Part shown: piece after piece, positions 26,780 through 35,336 of the stretch | Numbering within the stretch: the first letter of the stretch is position 1 | Layout: each line of letters begins with the position of its first letter | Assembly (NCBI GenBank): GCA_021794015.1 | Contig: JAJYRQ010000017.1 | Coordinates: 1 to 64,000 of the forward strand | Length of the DNA: 64,000 nt | Reading direction: 5' to 3' | From: Deltaproteobacteria bacterium | GTDB lineage: Bacteria; Desulfobacterota; Binatia; Binatales; Binataceae | Made by a program: the position numbers and the translations under genes | Notes under the pieces: generated by a model | Told to the model about the DNA's origin: nothing | What the model saw: only the letters and a program-made list of their open reading frames with translations | The model's database searches: none

Positions 26780-26831
26780 GCGCTGCAACACCGCGGCGGA
26801 CGGAAGACTGGCTGCACGCTAGCAGCGCTTT

Positions 26832-28121
26832 CTAGGGCGTTCCGGTGCCGCTTCGCCTTTCTTCGGCGTAGGCTGAAGGAGAGCCGGCGCCCACCTCGAC
26901 TCCCTTGCGCACGCGCACGCTGTAGTCGGGATGGGTCGGAATTTCGACGCTTAGCCGGCGGTAGCCGGTGCGCTTGGGATCGGGCGCCTCGAACCCTAGC
27001 GTGTACTGCTCGCGCAGCTCCTGGCTGATATCGGTCATGTCGCGGCGCAAAAGCGCGCCGTCGCCGACCTCGCCCAGGACGAAGGTTCGCGCCCCGGTCT
27101 GCACTGACAGCGTTCTAAGCGTCTTGGCGTCCACGCGGTCCATATCGCCGCCGAATATGAAGGGACCGAAAGCGAATCCGCCGCCCCCCGAGTTGGGGTT
27201 GCCAATCCCGATCGAGTAGATCAGCACCTTCATCCGCCGCGCTTCGTAGACGACCTGCGCCAGGGAGGACTGGCTCACGTTGTCCATGCCGTCGGTGAGG
27301 ACCAGCAGCGCCTTCTTGTCCCAGCGGCCGTGGCTGACCATCAGCAGCCCGTCGAGTATCGCGTCGTAGAGCGCCGTCTGGCCGTAGGCATGGAGCAGCG
27401 CAAGCTTGCTCATCACCAGGTAGTGATTGGTGGTAAAGGCCTGGAGCAGGTAGGGGCGGTCTGAAAAGGCAAACAGAAATACGTCGTCTTTGGGATTGAG
27501 CCGGCGCAGAAAGTCGGTCACCGCCGCGCGCGCCTGCGCCAGCTTGGGTTGCATGCTGCCCGAGGTATCGACGATGATCCCCACCGAGACGGGAGTGTTT
27601 TCGTCCTGGCGCAGGAACTTGACCTCGGCCGGCTCGCCGTTCACCAGAACCCGGAAATCGCCCTTGCTCAGGTCGGTCACGTAGCGGCCGCCCTGGTTCG
27701 TCACGGTGACGGTGACCTGCGCGTAGCCGGGCTGCCTGAGCAGGGTTGAAGGCACCGACAGCTCGGACGTCGTCTGGCGCGCCACGGGCGGCAGCTCGAC
27801 GGCCTGTCCGGGCTGGGCGGCGGAATTGCGCGGCAGAACCATGGCGTTGCCGCCCTGGCCGCCCGGCAAGGGGGACAGCTCGAGAGTCTGCCCCGATCCC
27901 TGGCGGCCGTTGATCGGCGGGGCCGTCTGCGACGGGCTTTGTGGCATCTGGAGCTGCGGTTCGGGAAAACTGCCCTGCTGCGCGTTGGCCGGGGCGAAAC
28001 GAAGTGCCAACAACGCCGCCAACGCCCCGAGGAAAAGCGCCACCCGCGCCGGCTTAGAGCGCTTGGCGCCGGCGCGCACACTCCCGATCCATTGGCCCCA
28101 ACGCCTTGGCCTTACGACCAT
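26832..28121 (-). CDS. Secreted VWA-domain protein (VWFA-related, TIGR03436-like)
   Basis: A 429-residue protein. A basic N-terminus and hydrophobic segment (VALFLGALAALLALRFAPANA) form a long signal peptide. A Pro/Gln/Ser-rich linker follows. An FN3-like strand set (VTVTVTNQGGRYVTDLSKGDFRV) leads into a von Willebrand A domain. Its MIDAS metal site is DTSGSM, with the TAL loop later (LLVLTDGMDN). The arrangement matches the VWFA-related domain common in acidobacteria and deltaproteobacteria-like groups. Its role is not established; it is probably a periplasmic or surface adhesion or assembly protein. The ATG at 28121 has GGAG seven bases upstream. It is convergent with ftsZ. Confidence 0.85.
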   Translation of the reverse strand: MVVRPRRWGQWIGSVRAGAKRSKPARVALFLGALAALLALRFAPANAQQGSFPEPQLQMPQSPSQTAPPINGRQGSGQTLELSPLPGGQGGNAMVLPRNSAAQPGQAVELPPVARQTTSELSVPSTLLRQPGYAQVTVTVTNQGGRYVTDLSKGDFRVLVNGEPAEVKFLRQDENTPVSVGIIVDTSGSMQPKLAQARAAVTDFLRRLNPKDDVFLFAFSDRPYLLQAFTTNHYLVMSKLALLHAYGQTALYDAILDGLLMVSHGRWDKKALLVLTDGMDNVSQSSLAQVVYEARRMKVLIYSIGIGNPNSGGGGFAFGPFIFGGDMDRVDAKTLRTLSVQTGARTFVLGEVGDGALLRRDMTDISQELREQYTLGFEAPDPKRTGYRRLSVEIPTHPDYSVRVRKGVEVGAGSPSAYAEERRSGTGTP

Positions 28122-28667
28122 CGCCACGCTCCGTCCTAAGGTGATCCTCGCACCACCAAGACCGCCTGCGCAAGAGCGTCTCGTCCCCCGGCGGATAGGC
28201 GGCAGCCTTCGTGGTCGCGCGGGTCTCCACGGCGCCGAGGCGCAGCTCGAGAGCGAAGCGGGCTCGCGGGCGTTGGCTGCGAACTCTGCACGTGCGCGCC
28301 AATCAAACTGGAGCGCCCGGAGATTTCTCTCTCCGCATCCCGGCGGCCTTTCCGGCCGTGAGAACGGCATGCGTCTTTACGGCGAATTTTCCTCTTCCCA
28401 CGTTCGGGCGGGCATCGCGCTGCGGACCGAAGGTGAAGTGCGCGAGCGGTTGTTCGTGAGCTTTGAAAGCGGCCCGCGCTGGGAACCTCACGCGGTGTTG
28501 AGAGGTCCCCCTCTCGCGCCGCAGGGACTGCTCATTGGCCTGCGAAGCGCCCTGCGTATGGAAGGGTCCGAGGGCGGCAATCCCAGCCCCGAGTCGAATC
28601 CCGCCAAACAGCCCGGGCGCTCGGCCGAAGCCTCAAGACAGAACTGCGCCGAGCGGCGTTGGCGCTC
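28122..28667. other. Intergenic region, possible small gene on the plus strand
   Basis: 546 bases between the VWA gene and the next minus-strand gene. The only frame with some protein-like character is on the plus strand from ATG 28369 (listed separately with low confidence). The rest shows no motif or structure that I can support. Confidence 0.4.
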
Positions 28668-28701
28668 TTACCAGCCACCGCCGACGCCGAGAGGCACGTA
28701 G
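28369..28701 (+). CDS. Possible small hypothetical protein
   Basis: A 110-residue frame starting MRLYGEFSSSHVRAGIALR, with GEVRERLFVSFESGPRWE and LLIGLRSALRMEG in the middle. These alternate hydrophobic and charged residues plausibly for a folded domain. The last 40 residues are Ser/Pro/Arg-rich and overlap the 3' end of the gene on the other strand by 34 bases. No strong ribosome site precedes it. I recognise no family, and it may not be a gene. Confidence 0.3.
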   Translation: MRLYGEFSSSHVRAGIALRTEGEVRERLFVSFESGPRWEPHAVLRGPPLAPQGLLIGLRSALRMEGSEGGNPSPESNPAKQPGRSAEASRQNCAERRWRSYQPPPTPRGT

Positions 28702-28997
28702 CCATTACCTTGCTCGCGGACCCGGGCAAAGTCATCGCTGGCCAGTCTCAGATCCTCGAACGCCTGAGAGTACTTGCCCGCCGAAAGCTCGGCCTGGCCT
28801 CGCGCCAGCGCCTGCTCCGCAACGACCTCCAGCCAGCCCTTGTAATTCGCTTTCCGGTTGAACTCCGCCTGCTGCTGCACCTTTTCCAGCAGCTGCTGAA
28901 CGCCGGCCTCGGTGTCTCCGGCAGCCGCCGGCGACACCGTCGCGCCCAGCAACAGAACGCCCAGTGAAAAGGGAGCGGCTATCTTCAGGGCTTTCAT
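28668..28997 (-). CDS. Small secreted hypothetical protein
   Basis: A 109-residue protein with a clear signal peptide (MKALKIAAPFSLGVLLLGATVSPAAAG, cleavage after AAA). The mature part is helical: TEAGVQQLLEKVQQQAEFNRKANY and ALARGQAELSAGKYSQAFEDLRLASDDFARV. The second stretch looks like a TPR-type helix pair. The C-terminus is Gly-rich. I do not know its function; periplasmic location is likely. A GGAG site precedes ATG 28997. Confidence 0.7.
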   Translation of the reverse strand: MKALKIAAPFSLGVLLLGATVSPAAAGDTEAGVQQLLEKVQQQAEFNRKANYKGWLEVVAEQALARGQAELSAGKYSQAFEDLRLASDDFARVREQGNGYVPLGVGGGW

Positions 28998-29097
28998 TTT
29001 TCCAAACTCCTCGGCCTTTTTGCGCCCTAAAGACCTCTGGTACTACTCTGGATTCTAGCTTGACCGGCGGAATTGTCGAATGTCACGGATCGGCCGG

Positions 29098-29298
29098 TCA
29101 CGAGCAGGTGGCTTCCCGCCGCTGGTTTTCAGTCGGCTGGTCGGCGCTTGTCGGCTCTTTGCGAACGCTCTCCACGAATTCCACCTCGGCACGGACCAGC
29201 GGCAGCAAGTGGTTGCCAAGGTTGTACGCGATGACGCTCAGCGCCTGCCCTGGCAGGACGGTTCCTATCGAGTAAGCCGGGGGTGAAAAACTTCGCCC
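29098..29298 (-). pseudogene. Possible transposase C-terminal remnant (IS1380-like)
   Basis: A minus-strand frame without a start, bounded by a stop at 29299-29301 and ending at TGA 29098-29100. It contains LPGQALSVIAYNLGNHLLPL. ALSVIAYNLGN resembles the segment before the C-terminus of IS1380/IS4-type transposases, where A-YNLGN-(L/W) is common. The following residues (RAEVEFVESVRKEP) fit less well. It is short, with no DDE region and no terminal repeats, so the call is tentative. Confidence 0.3.
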
Positions 29299-29300
29299 TT

Positions 29301-29813
29301 ACGCTGATCTCGGCAAGGGCTGGAGAATGCGTGCCGATGGTCCGCTGCCCGAGGCTGTTTAAACTGCGCAGTTCAAAGTTGGGCTGCTCCGGACGGCATC
29401 CTGCGGCGCCAGTTTCGGCCGCCGGCGAGGCGCGCAGCGCCAAGAGGGGACTCGCCGGCGGCCGGCGAGCAGCGATGGGCCACTGCGTGGCGACAGGGAC
29501 GCGTGTCGTGCTCGCGCGTCTTGCGCTTCGGTTGGCCCGCCCGCGCCACCTGCCTGTGCGTTGCAGGCGGAAAGGCAACTGCGGAAGGCAGGCCGCGGAC
29601 ACGCCGCCGATGGCGCGAGGTCCCTCCACTCGGCCCGCAAACGAGCCTCCGAGGCCCTGCTCGCTTCGCTCAGGGCGCCGAAGCGGCGGCTCAGGATGAC
29701 CGGAGAGGGTTCGGGGTCGCGTGTTCCCGAATCAGGACAAGCCGCTACCGCGCGGCGAGCCGGGCGCCGCCTCGCCGGAAAAGCGCTGGGAACAACCGCT
29801 CAACACGCCGGCG
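29301..29813. other. Intergenic region with repeat fragments
   Basis: About 510 bases with no supported gene. Bases 29477-29508 match similar stretches at 45944-45976 and 59511-59536 (shared core CCACTGCGTGGCGACAGGGA with variants). Bases 29661-29700 carry TCGCTTCGCTCAGGG and CAGGATGAC, fragments also seen at 33248, 38308 and 59600. The region looks like a pile of decayed repeats. Confidence 0.5.
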
Positions 29814-30047
29814 CTAGCCGCAGCCGCAGATTCCGCCGCCGCAGCAGCCGCCGCCGCTGCCGTTGGCGGCGGTCATCGCAGGCGAGGGAGCCTCGCCGGG
29901 CGCGCCGCTTCGCGGCGCGAAGACCGACATCTCGCGGCCGAGCCTTCTTCCGTGGCAGGCAGGGCATTCGGTGGCCGTATCGCCGCCGCGCACCAGGGTC
30001 TCGAACCGGCATCCGCAGTCCCGACATCGATACTCGTAAATCGGCAT
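29814..30047 (-). CDS. FmdB-family zinc ribbon protein
   Basis: A 77-residue protein. The N-terminus MPIYEYRCRDCGCRFETL and the second knuckle ECPACHG form a CxxC...CxxC zinc ribbon of the FmdB/CxxC_CxxC_SSSS family, thought to be regulatory. The C-terminus is Gly/Cys-rich (GGGCCGGGICGCG), which is common in the family. It lies seven bases downstream of the methylmalonyl-CoA epimerase gene in the same direction and is probably co-transcribed. Confidence 0.9.
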   Translation of the reverse strand: MPIYEYRCRDCGCRFETLVRGGDTATECPACHGRRLGREMSVFAPRSGAPGEAPSPAMTAANGSGGGCCGGGICGCG

Positions 30048-30054
30048 TGTCGTC

Positions 30055-30459
30055 CTACTCCTCTACGGGCTGAGCGTATTCGACCAGCGTTCCGGCCGTG
30101 GCCGACGGATGGAGAAAGCAGATCATGCCCGCCAGTCCCGGCCGCGGCTTCTGGTCGATGAGTGCAATTCCCTTGGCGCGCGCTCTTTCAAGCTCGGCCG
30201 CGACGTCGTCGCTCTCGAAACAGACGTGATGGAGTCCGCCGCCGCGCCGCGTAAGAAACCGGCCCACCCCGTTGTCCGGGCTTAGCGGTTCGAGCAGCTC
30301 GATTTCGCTGTTGCCGGCCTCAAGCAGAGCGGCTTTGACGCCCTGGTCCTCGACCACGCGCGTTTTGCTGAGCGCAAGGCCCATCGCGTCGCGCCAGAAA
30401 AGGAGCGCCGCCTCGAGGTCGCGCACCACCAGCGCCACGTGATGAACCCGCTTAAGCAT
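30055..30459 (-). CDS. mce: Methylmalonyl-CoA epimerase
   Basis: A 134-residue vicinal oxygen chelate (glyoxalase-fold) protein. Metal ligands are visible in RVHHVALVVRDLEAAL, EIELLEPL, GGGLHHVCFESDD and GTLVEYAQP. The full length and PLSPDNGVGRFL match methylmalonyl-CoA epimerase, which interconverts the (R) and (S) forms in propionate and branched-chain metabolism. A generic VOC protein remains possible, since no mutase gene is in the window. It is the first of a two-gene unit with the FmdB protein. Confidence 0.88.
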   Translation of the reverse strand: MLKRVHHVALVVRDLEAALLFWRDAMGLALSKTRVVEDQGVKAALLEAGNSEIELLEPLSPDNGVGRFLTRRGGGLHHVCFESDDVAAELERARAKGIALIDQKPRPGLAGMICFLHPSATAGTLVEYAQPVEE

Positions 30460-30594
30460 CGGTGTTACCGCGGTCCGTCGGCGGCTAAGCCGCGGTCTCT
30501 GGCGCGCTTCGGCGGGCGCTTGCGGACAAGTCTTCGCCGGTGCGCGCCTTTTCCAGCTCCGCTAACAACTATAACGCAAACGCGTGCCGGCTTG

Positions 30595-31317
30595 CTAAGG
30601 GTTTTTTAGCCGGCAGATGACCTCGGGAACCAGGCGCAAGGAAGAAACGCAAGCCGTGCGGCCGCTGACGCGCATCGGCGCTCCGAGGCCCGGGTCAAGC
30701 AACACCGCGGCGAGGCCCGCGTTGGCCGCACCGGCGAGATCGAGCGGCCCGCTGTCGCCCACGTGCATCGCCGCGGCCGGCAAGACTGCGTGGCGGGCAA
30801 GCGCGGTCTGGAAGATTTCCGCCGCCGGCTTGGCGTATCCCGCCTCCGAAGAGATCGTCACCGAATCCAGGCAGGAGCGCAGGCCGAGCGCCTCGAGCAC
30901 CCGGTAGATGCGGTAATCGAAGTTGGAAATGATCCCGAGGCGCAAGCCGCGTCGGCGAAGCCCTGCAAGCAGCGCGGGGACGTCGGGGTTAAGCGCCCAG
31001 TTTGCCGGGTCGGCAAAAAAGGCGAAAAGCTCGGTGAAGTAGGCGTCGAAGTCAGAAAAGGTTCCCAGGCCGGTGAATGTATCCCGCACCCGCTCGCGCC
31101 ACCAGCTTCGCTCGAGCTCCCGCAGCTCGGCGACTTGTCGGCCGGGGCCGAAGGCAAGGCCGGGAGCGCCGCTGAAAGCTCTATGGAAGCCCGCAGCCAC
31201 TGACGAAACTTCGGCTGCAACCCCGTAGCGGCGCGCCAGCCGCGCGTAGGAAACCGCGACCGGCTCGCGGGCGTCAAACAGCGTCCCTGCGGCGTCGAAG
31301 AAGACGACTTTCAGCAT
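30595..31317 (-). CDS. HAD-superfamily hydrolase (subfamily IA)
   Basis: A 240-residue HAD phosphatase. Motif I is VVFFDAAGTLFD; the second aspartate position of the DxD nucleophile pair is alanine in FDAAGT, as in HDHD3-type members. Motif II is IISNFD, motif III KPAAEIFQTAL, and motif IV HVGDSGPLDLAGA. An alpha-helical cap lies between motifs I and II. The substrate is unknown. The next gene upstream on the same strand (a phosphoesterase) ends about 170 bases away, possibly with a small frame between. Confidence 0.85.
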   Translation of the reverse strand: MLKVVFFDAAGTLFDAREPVAVSYARLARRYGVAAEVSSVAAGFHRAFSGAPGLAFGPGRQVAELRELERSWWRERVRDTFTGLGTFSDFDAYFTELFAFFADPANWALNPDVPALLAGLRRRGLRLGIISNFDYRIYRVLEALGLRSCLDSVTISSEAGYAKPAAEIFQTALARHAVLPAAAMHVGDSGPLDLAGAANAGLAAVLLDPGLGAPMRVSGRTACVSSLRLVPEVICRLKNP

Positions 31318-31341
31318 CGTTACGGCCTGCCGCGACGGCCC

Positions 31342-31518
31342 TTAGCGGTTGCGCTTGATTAACCGGCGCAGCACAAAACGGCGGATAAGCCGCGGCCAGT
31401 GCGGAACAATCAGCCGCCAGCCGTGGCGCAGCTTGCCGGCGTAGACCGCAGCCGACTGCCCGGCCAGCGAAAGCGCCGGCACGTTAAAGAAATTCAAGGC
31501 TCGCGCTGAGCCCGCCAC
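31342..31518 (-). CDS. Possible small basic protein overlapping the phosphoesterase 3' end
   Basis: A 58-residue frame (GTG 31518, or 51 residues from TTG 31497). It overlaps the end of the upstream phosphoesterase gene by 35 bases and fills most of the gap before the HAD gene. It contains ALNFFNVPALSLAGQSAAVY, then a strongly basic half with WRLIVPHWPRLIRRF and RRLIKRNR at the end. Too short for a family call. Its position and amphipathic basic character make it worth keeping. Confidence 0.35.
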   Translation of the reverse strand: MAGSARALNFFNVPALSLAGQSAAVYAGKLRHGWRLIVPHWPRLIRRFVLRRLIKRNR

Positions 31519-32140
31519 CGTTGCTGGTTACGACCACGTAGCCGCCGCCCTTAAACGGACCGGCGTTCACCACCGCGGTCGGCCCGATTGCGTCCGTGGC
31601 GACCGATTCGTGGATGTGGCCTGAGATGCAGACGTGCGGCCTGACCTCCTCGATAAAGCGGCGGGCCGCCATGCTGCCGACCGGCCTTCCGCCCGGCAGC
31701 CGGTCGCACTTGGTCTCGTAAGGCGGCGTGTGGCAAACCATCAGCAGGGCGCGCTGCGCGCGCACCTGCTCGTAGCCCTGGCGAAGCGTTCGCAAAATTT
31801 CTTCTTCGCTGAATTCCAGCGGCGTGCCGAACGGGGTCATGTTGGAGCCGCCGCAGCCGAAAATTCCGACCTCGCCCAGGGAGACTCCCTTGCCGTGGAG
31901 GGCCACGCCTTGTTCCTCGAGCAGGTCGAGTACCTCGGGACGGTCCAGGTTGCCCGGCAGGGCCAGGATTTTAGGGAAAACGCTGCGCACGGAATCGAGC
32001 ACCCTGCGCGCATCGTCGATCCCGCCAAAGTTGGTAAGATCACCGGAGATTATGACCAAGTCGGCATCGCGTAACACCTCGCGCATCCGGGCAAGGTTAC
32101 GGGTTGCCATGTGGATGTCGCCGAACGATACAATTTTCAT
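31484..32140 (-). CDS. Calcineurin-like metallophosphoesterase
   Basis: A 218-residue two-metal phosphoesterase. Motifs in order: FGDIHMA (DxH), VIISGDLTNFG (GDxTN), LALPGNLDRPE (GN-x-D, where the family usually has GNHD), VCHTPPYETKCD (H) and CISGHIHESVA (GHxH). All metal ligands except the GNHD histidine are present. It resembles archaeal- and YfcE-type small phosphodiesterases; the substrate is unknown. ATG 32140 is divergent from trmJ. Confidence 0.85.
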   Translation of the reverse strand: MKIVSFGDIHMATRNLARMREVLRDADLVIISGDLTNFGGIDDARRVLDSVRSVFPKILALPGNLDRPEVLDLLEEQGVALHGKGVSLGEVGIFGCGGSNMTPFGTPLEFSEEEILRTLRQGYEQVRAQRALLMVCHTPPYETKCDRLPGGRPVGSMAARRFIEEVRPHVCISGHIHESVATDAIGPTAVVNAGPFKGGGYVVVTSNGGGLSASLEFL

Positions 32141-32253
32141 GGTTGTGCGGTCCGCAAAGGCCCCCCGGCGCCAAGATTAACGTATTCTGGCGCGCTGTAA
32201 CAGACCGCGGGAAAGCGAGGCCCGCCTTGTGGGCTTGCGACGGGTGACGGTAA

Positions 32254-33030
32254 ATGGAGTCGGCGGCGCAACGCTTTGCCTTTGTCCTGGTGCGGCCCAA
32301 GTACGCGGGCAACGTCGGGGCTGCGGCAAGGGCGCTCAAGAACATGGGCTTCTCCGACCTGCGTTTGGTGGAAGCCAAGGTCGGACTTGCAGGCCGGCGC
32401 GAGGCGCGCCTTTTCGCCGCGCATGCCGCCGATCTCCTCGACCGCGCCAAGACTTACGCCAGGCTCGACGAGGCGCTGGCCGACTGCGCCCTGGCGGTCG
32501 GCACGACCTGCCGCTCGGGCTTTTACCGGCGCGCGGCGCGGTCGATGCGCGAGCTGGCCGCCGAGTTGGCGGCCGAGGGCAGCGGCGCGCGTACGGCTTT
32601 CATTTTTGGTCCCGAGGACCACGGCCTGTCGAACAGCGACCTGATGCACTGCCAGCAACTGGCGACGATCCCGGCCGCGCCGGCGTACGGTTCACTAAAC
32701 CTCGCGCAGGCGGTGCTGTTGACCGCCTATGAGCTTTTCCTTGCGGGTGCGCAGCCGGTTGAGGTGCCAGCCGCGGCGGCGCGGGCGAGCGCGGCGGAAG
32801 TTTCCGCGATGCTTAAGCGGCTCGGCCAGGCGCTTTTGCGAATCGGCTTCCTTTCCGAGGACAATCGCAAACACATTATGCTTTGCCTGCGCGAGCTTTT
32901 CGGCCGCAGCCGGATGACCGCGCACGAGCTAAGCATTTTGAACGGCGTCGCAAGCCAGCTCCTGTGGTGCGCCGACGGAGGCTTTGCAACCCTTCGGGCC
33001 AAGGCGCAGGCGGGCAAGCGGTTGCGCTGA
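32254..33030 (+). CDS. trmJ: SpoU-family RNA methyltransferase, TrmJ-like
   Basis: A 258-residue SPOUT methyltransferase. FVLVRPKYAGNVGAAARALKNMG is motif 1, TAFIFGPEDHGLSN motif 2, and TIPAAPAYGSLNLAQAV motif 3 of the knot that binds SAM. The C-terminal helical extension (MLKRLGQALLRIGFLSEDN and LRELFGRSRMTAHELSIL) is typical of TrmJ, which 2'-O-methylates position 32 of the tRNA anticodon loop. The ATG at 32254 fits the conserved start. It lies about 60 bases before a tRNA gene. Confidence 0.93.
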   Translation: MESAAQRFAFVLVRPKYAGNVGAAARALKNMGFSDLRLVEAKVGLAGRREARLFAAHAADLLDRAKTYARLDEALADCALAVGTTCRSGFYRRAARSMRELAAELAAEGSGARTAFIFGPEDHGLSNSDLMHCQQLATIPAAPAYGSLNLAQAVLLTAYELFLAGAQPVEVPAAAARASAAEVSAMLKRLGQALLRIGFLSEDNRKHIMLCLRELFGRSRMTAHELSILNGVASQLLWCADGGFATLRAKAQAGKRLR

Positions 33031-33093
33031 GGGAGGTTTGCCGCTTGATTTGACCCGCCCAAGCGGATAACGAGAGTAAAGCTGCCCTGGCGC

Positions 33094-33169
33094 TCCCCGG
33101 TAGCTCAGTTGGTAGAGCGGACGGCTGTTAACCGTCTGGTCGCTGGTTCGAGTCCGGCCCGGGGAGCCA
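33094..33169 (+). tRNA. tRNA-Asn (GTT)
   Basis: A complete cloverleaf of 76 bases. The acceptor stem TCCCCGG pairs with CCGGGGA. The D arm is GCTC...GAGC and the anticodon stem GACGG/CCGTC, with loop CTGTTAA giving anticodon GTT. The T arm is GCTGG-TTCGAGT-CCGGC. The discriminator is G and CCA is encoded. asnS is less than 1 kb away on the other strand. Confidence 0.97.
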
Positions 33170-33235
33170 TCGATTTGCTACCCGCAAAGGAGGTCGTACG
33201 GCCGGGTGGGCGCCGTCGGCGCCGCGCGGCGAGCG

Positions 33236-33275
33236 CCGCGGCCGGGCTCGCTTCGCTCAGAACGACGGCGAGGGG
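33236..33275 (+). repeat. Short fragment of the TTCGCTCAG repeat family
   Basis: Between the two tRNA genes, GGGCTCGCTTCGCTCAGAAC matches the end motifs of repeat fragments at 29661, 38308 and 59600 (TTCGCTCAG or its complement followed by a GAC-type end). It is too short to say more. Confidence 0.4.
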
Positions 33276-33340
33276 GCAAACTTGCGCCACCTGACGAGGC
33301 CAAGGGCAGCGCGGCAACGGCGGTGCCGTTTCGGCCAGCT

Positions 33341-33426
33341 TGGTGCCGAGGGCGGGACTTGAACCCGCATGTGGTTGCCCACGGAGGATTTTGAGTCCTC
33401 TGCGTCTGCCGTTTCGCCACCTCGGC
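33341..33426 (-). tRNA. tRNA-Leu (CAA)
   Basis: An 86-base type II tRNA on the minus strand. The acceptor GCCGAGG pairs with CCTCGGC, with discriminator A and CCA encoded (33341-33343). The anticodon loop CTCAAAA gives CAA. A long variable arm (CGTGGGCAACCACATG region) and T loop TTCAAGT are present. It is opposite in direction to the tRNA-Asn gene. Confidence 0.95.
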
Positions 33427-33547
33427 ACTGGTGATGATCACTGAATTTACCACGGGGCGGCGCGCTCCGACCAGCACGGAGTCGTTGACTTGGCCCGGCG
33501 GGAGCCCTAAGCTTCGAAAGCTGGCCACTGGCGTTACGTGGAGGTTT

Positions 33548-33745
33548 ATGGAGATAAAAGTCGAAGGCTCCCTCGACCAGGCGATGCGGGTGCTCAAGCG
33601 CAAGCTGGCCAAGGAGGGAGTGTTCAAAGAGATGAAGAAGCGGGCTTTTTACGAAAAGCCCAGCGTGCGCCGCAAACGCAAACGCTCCGACGCCCAACGC
33701 CGCCGGCGAAAAGAGATGCGCCGCCGGCGCGTCTCTTCGCTTTAA
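33548..33745 (+). CDS. rpsU: 30S ribosomal protein bS21
   Basis: A 65-residue basic protein starting MEIKVEGSLDQAMRVLKRKL, with FKEMKKRAFYEKPSVRRKRK in the middle and an Arg-rich end, which is the bS21 pattern. It binds 16S rRNA near the anti-Shine-Dalgarno region and helps initiation. ATG 33548 is preceded by GTGGAGG. The longer frame upstream encodes nothing conserved. It stands alone between tRNA-Leu and asnS. Confidence 0.96.
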   Translation: MEIKVEGSLDQAMRVLKRKLAKEGVFKEMKKRAFYEKPSVRRKRKRSDAQRRRRKEMRRRRVSSL

Positions 33746-33896
33746 CGTTTTCCGCGCCGTCCGCGCGTTCTCCGCTGGGATAAGGGCCGCGGCCGGGCAA
33801 TCCTATCCCGGGAGCTTCTCGGGCGGCTGCTCGGCCAGCATCTATGTTTCGCTCCACTGACAGGTGTGTCTCGGCTCCGGCAGACGCGCTGCACCC

Positions 33897-35195
33897 TCAA
33901 GGCTCGATCCGTTCCATCATGCGGGGAAACGGGATCGCCTCCCGCACGTGATGAAGGCCGCAGACCCAGGCCACGACCCGCTCGATACCCATGCCAAAGC
34001 CGGCGTGGGGCACCGAGCCGAAGCGGCGCAGGTCGAGATACCATTGGAAGGGCTGCGGGTCCAGCCCGCTGGCAACCAGCCGTTGGCTGAGCGGCTCAAG
34101 CTCGTCCTCGCGCTGGCCGCCGCCGATTATCTCGCCGAAACCTTCGGGGGCGAGCATATCCACGCAAAGCGCGAGTTCGGGGCGGGCCGGATCGCGCTTC
34201 ATGTAGAACGGCTTGCAAGCGGCCGGGTAGCGATGAATGAGCACCGGCTGCTCGAAAGCCCGCGAGAGAGCAGTCTCTTCGTCGGCCCCAAGGTCATCGC
34301 CCCAGTTGCTTGGCAGGCCGGCGGCTTTGAGGTGCTCGACGGCTTCGTCGTAACTTAAGCGGGGGAAGGGCAGAGTTGCGGCGCGCTCTAACGGCGCCGT
34401 ATCGCGCTCCAGAACCCGAAGCTCGCCGGCGCATCGTTCGAGCACCCGATGCAGAAGCGACGCGACCATCTCCTCGGCCAACTCCATGTCTTCCTGCAGG
34501 GTGAAGAACGCCGCCTCCGGCTCGACCATCCAGAACTCGGTCAGATGGCGGCGGGTCTTGGACTTCTCGGCGCGGAAGACCGGGCCGAAGCAGTAAACCC
34601 GGCCCAGCGCCATGGCGCCGGCCTCGGCGTAAAGCTGTCCGCTCTGGGTAAGGTAAGCTTTGCGCTCGCCGAAGTAGTCGATCTCGAACAGCGTCGTTGT
34701 TCCCTCGCACGAGGTGGGAGTAAGAACCGGGGTGTCGAACAGCACAAAGCCGCGCCGGTCGAGAAAGTCGCGACAAGCCGCGACCACCTCGGCGCGTACC
34801 TTGAGGATCGCCCGTTGGCGCGGCGAGCGCAGCCAGAGATGGCGTAGTTCGAGCAGGTAGCCCACGCCATGCTCCTTGGGCGTGAGCGGGTAATCGGCCG
34901 CCCCGGCGATGACCCGGTAGTCGGACAGCGCAAGCTCAAAACCTCCCGGCGCGCGCGTATCGGCGCGCACGACGCCCGTTGCCTCGAGGGCGGTTTCCTG
35001 GCGCAGGTGGTCGGCTGCCGCAAAACGCTCCGCCCCCAGATCGCTCGGCGAGGCGACGCACTGACAAAGGCCGCTGCCGTCGCGCAGGGTCAGGAAATGC
35101 ACCTTCCCGCTCGAGCGCCGGCTGTAGAGCCATCCCTTGAGCGTGACTTCTTCTCCGGCGTGGCGGCCCAGCTCCGCGATGCGCACCCAAGCCAT
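33897..35195 (-). CDS. asnS: Asparaginyl-tRNA synthetase
   Basis: A 432-residue class IIb aminoacyl-tRNA synthetase. An N-terminal OB fold ([24 protein letters not shown]) binds the anticodon. The hinge [19 protein letters not shown] leads to the catalytic core: motif 1 around [17 protein letters not shown], motif 2 [22 protein letters not shown], and motif 3 [28 protein letters not shown] and [11 protein letters not shown] favour AsnS over AspS. It is encoded near a tRNA-Asn gene (33094-33169), so the cell charges asparagine directly. Confidence 0.95.
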   Translation of the reverse strand: MAWVRIAELGRHAGEEVTLKGWLYSRRSSGKVHFLTLRDGSGLCQCVASPSDLGAERFAAADHLRQETALEATGVVRADTRAPGGFELALSDYRVIAGAADYPLTPKEHGVGYLLELRHLWLRSPRQRAILKVRAEVVAACRDFLDRRGFVLFDTPVLTPTSCEGTTTLFEIDYFGERKAYLTQSGQLYAEAGAMALGRVYCFGPVFRAEKSKTRRHLTEFWMVEPEAAFFTLQEDMELAEEMVASLLHRVLERCAGELRVLERDTAPLERAATLPFPRLSYDEAVEHLKAAGLPSNWGDDLGADEETALSRAFEQPVLIHRYPAACKPFYMKRDPARPELALCVDMLAPEGFGEIIGGGQREDELEPLSQRLVASGLDPQPFQWYLDLRRFGSVPHAGFGMGIERVVAWVCGLHHVREAIPFPRMMERIEP

Positions 35196-35336
35196 GAGCG
35201 CTACACTCCTTTCTTGGCCGGGGGTGAGCGGTTGGCCCGGCCTGGGGTTAATTTAGCTCAAAGCAGGGGTGGTTTGCTCTGTCCGGGAAGCTCCGCGCTT
35301 TGGTGTAAACTTGACGCAGCGGATGACGAGGTGTTG

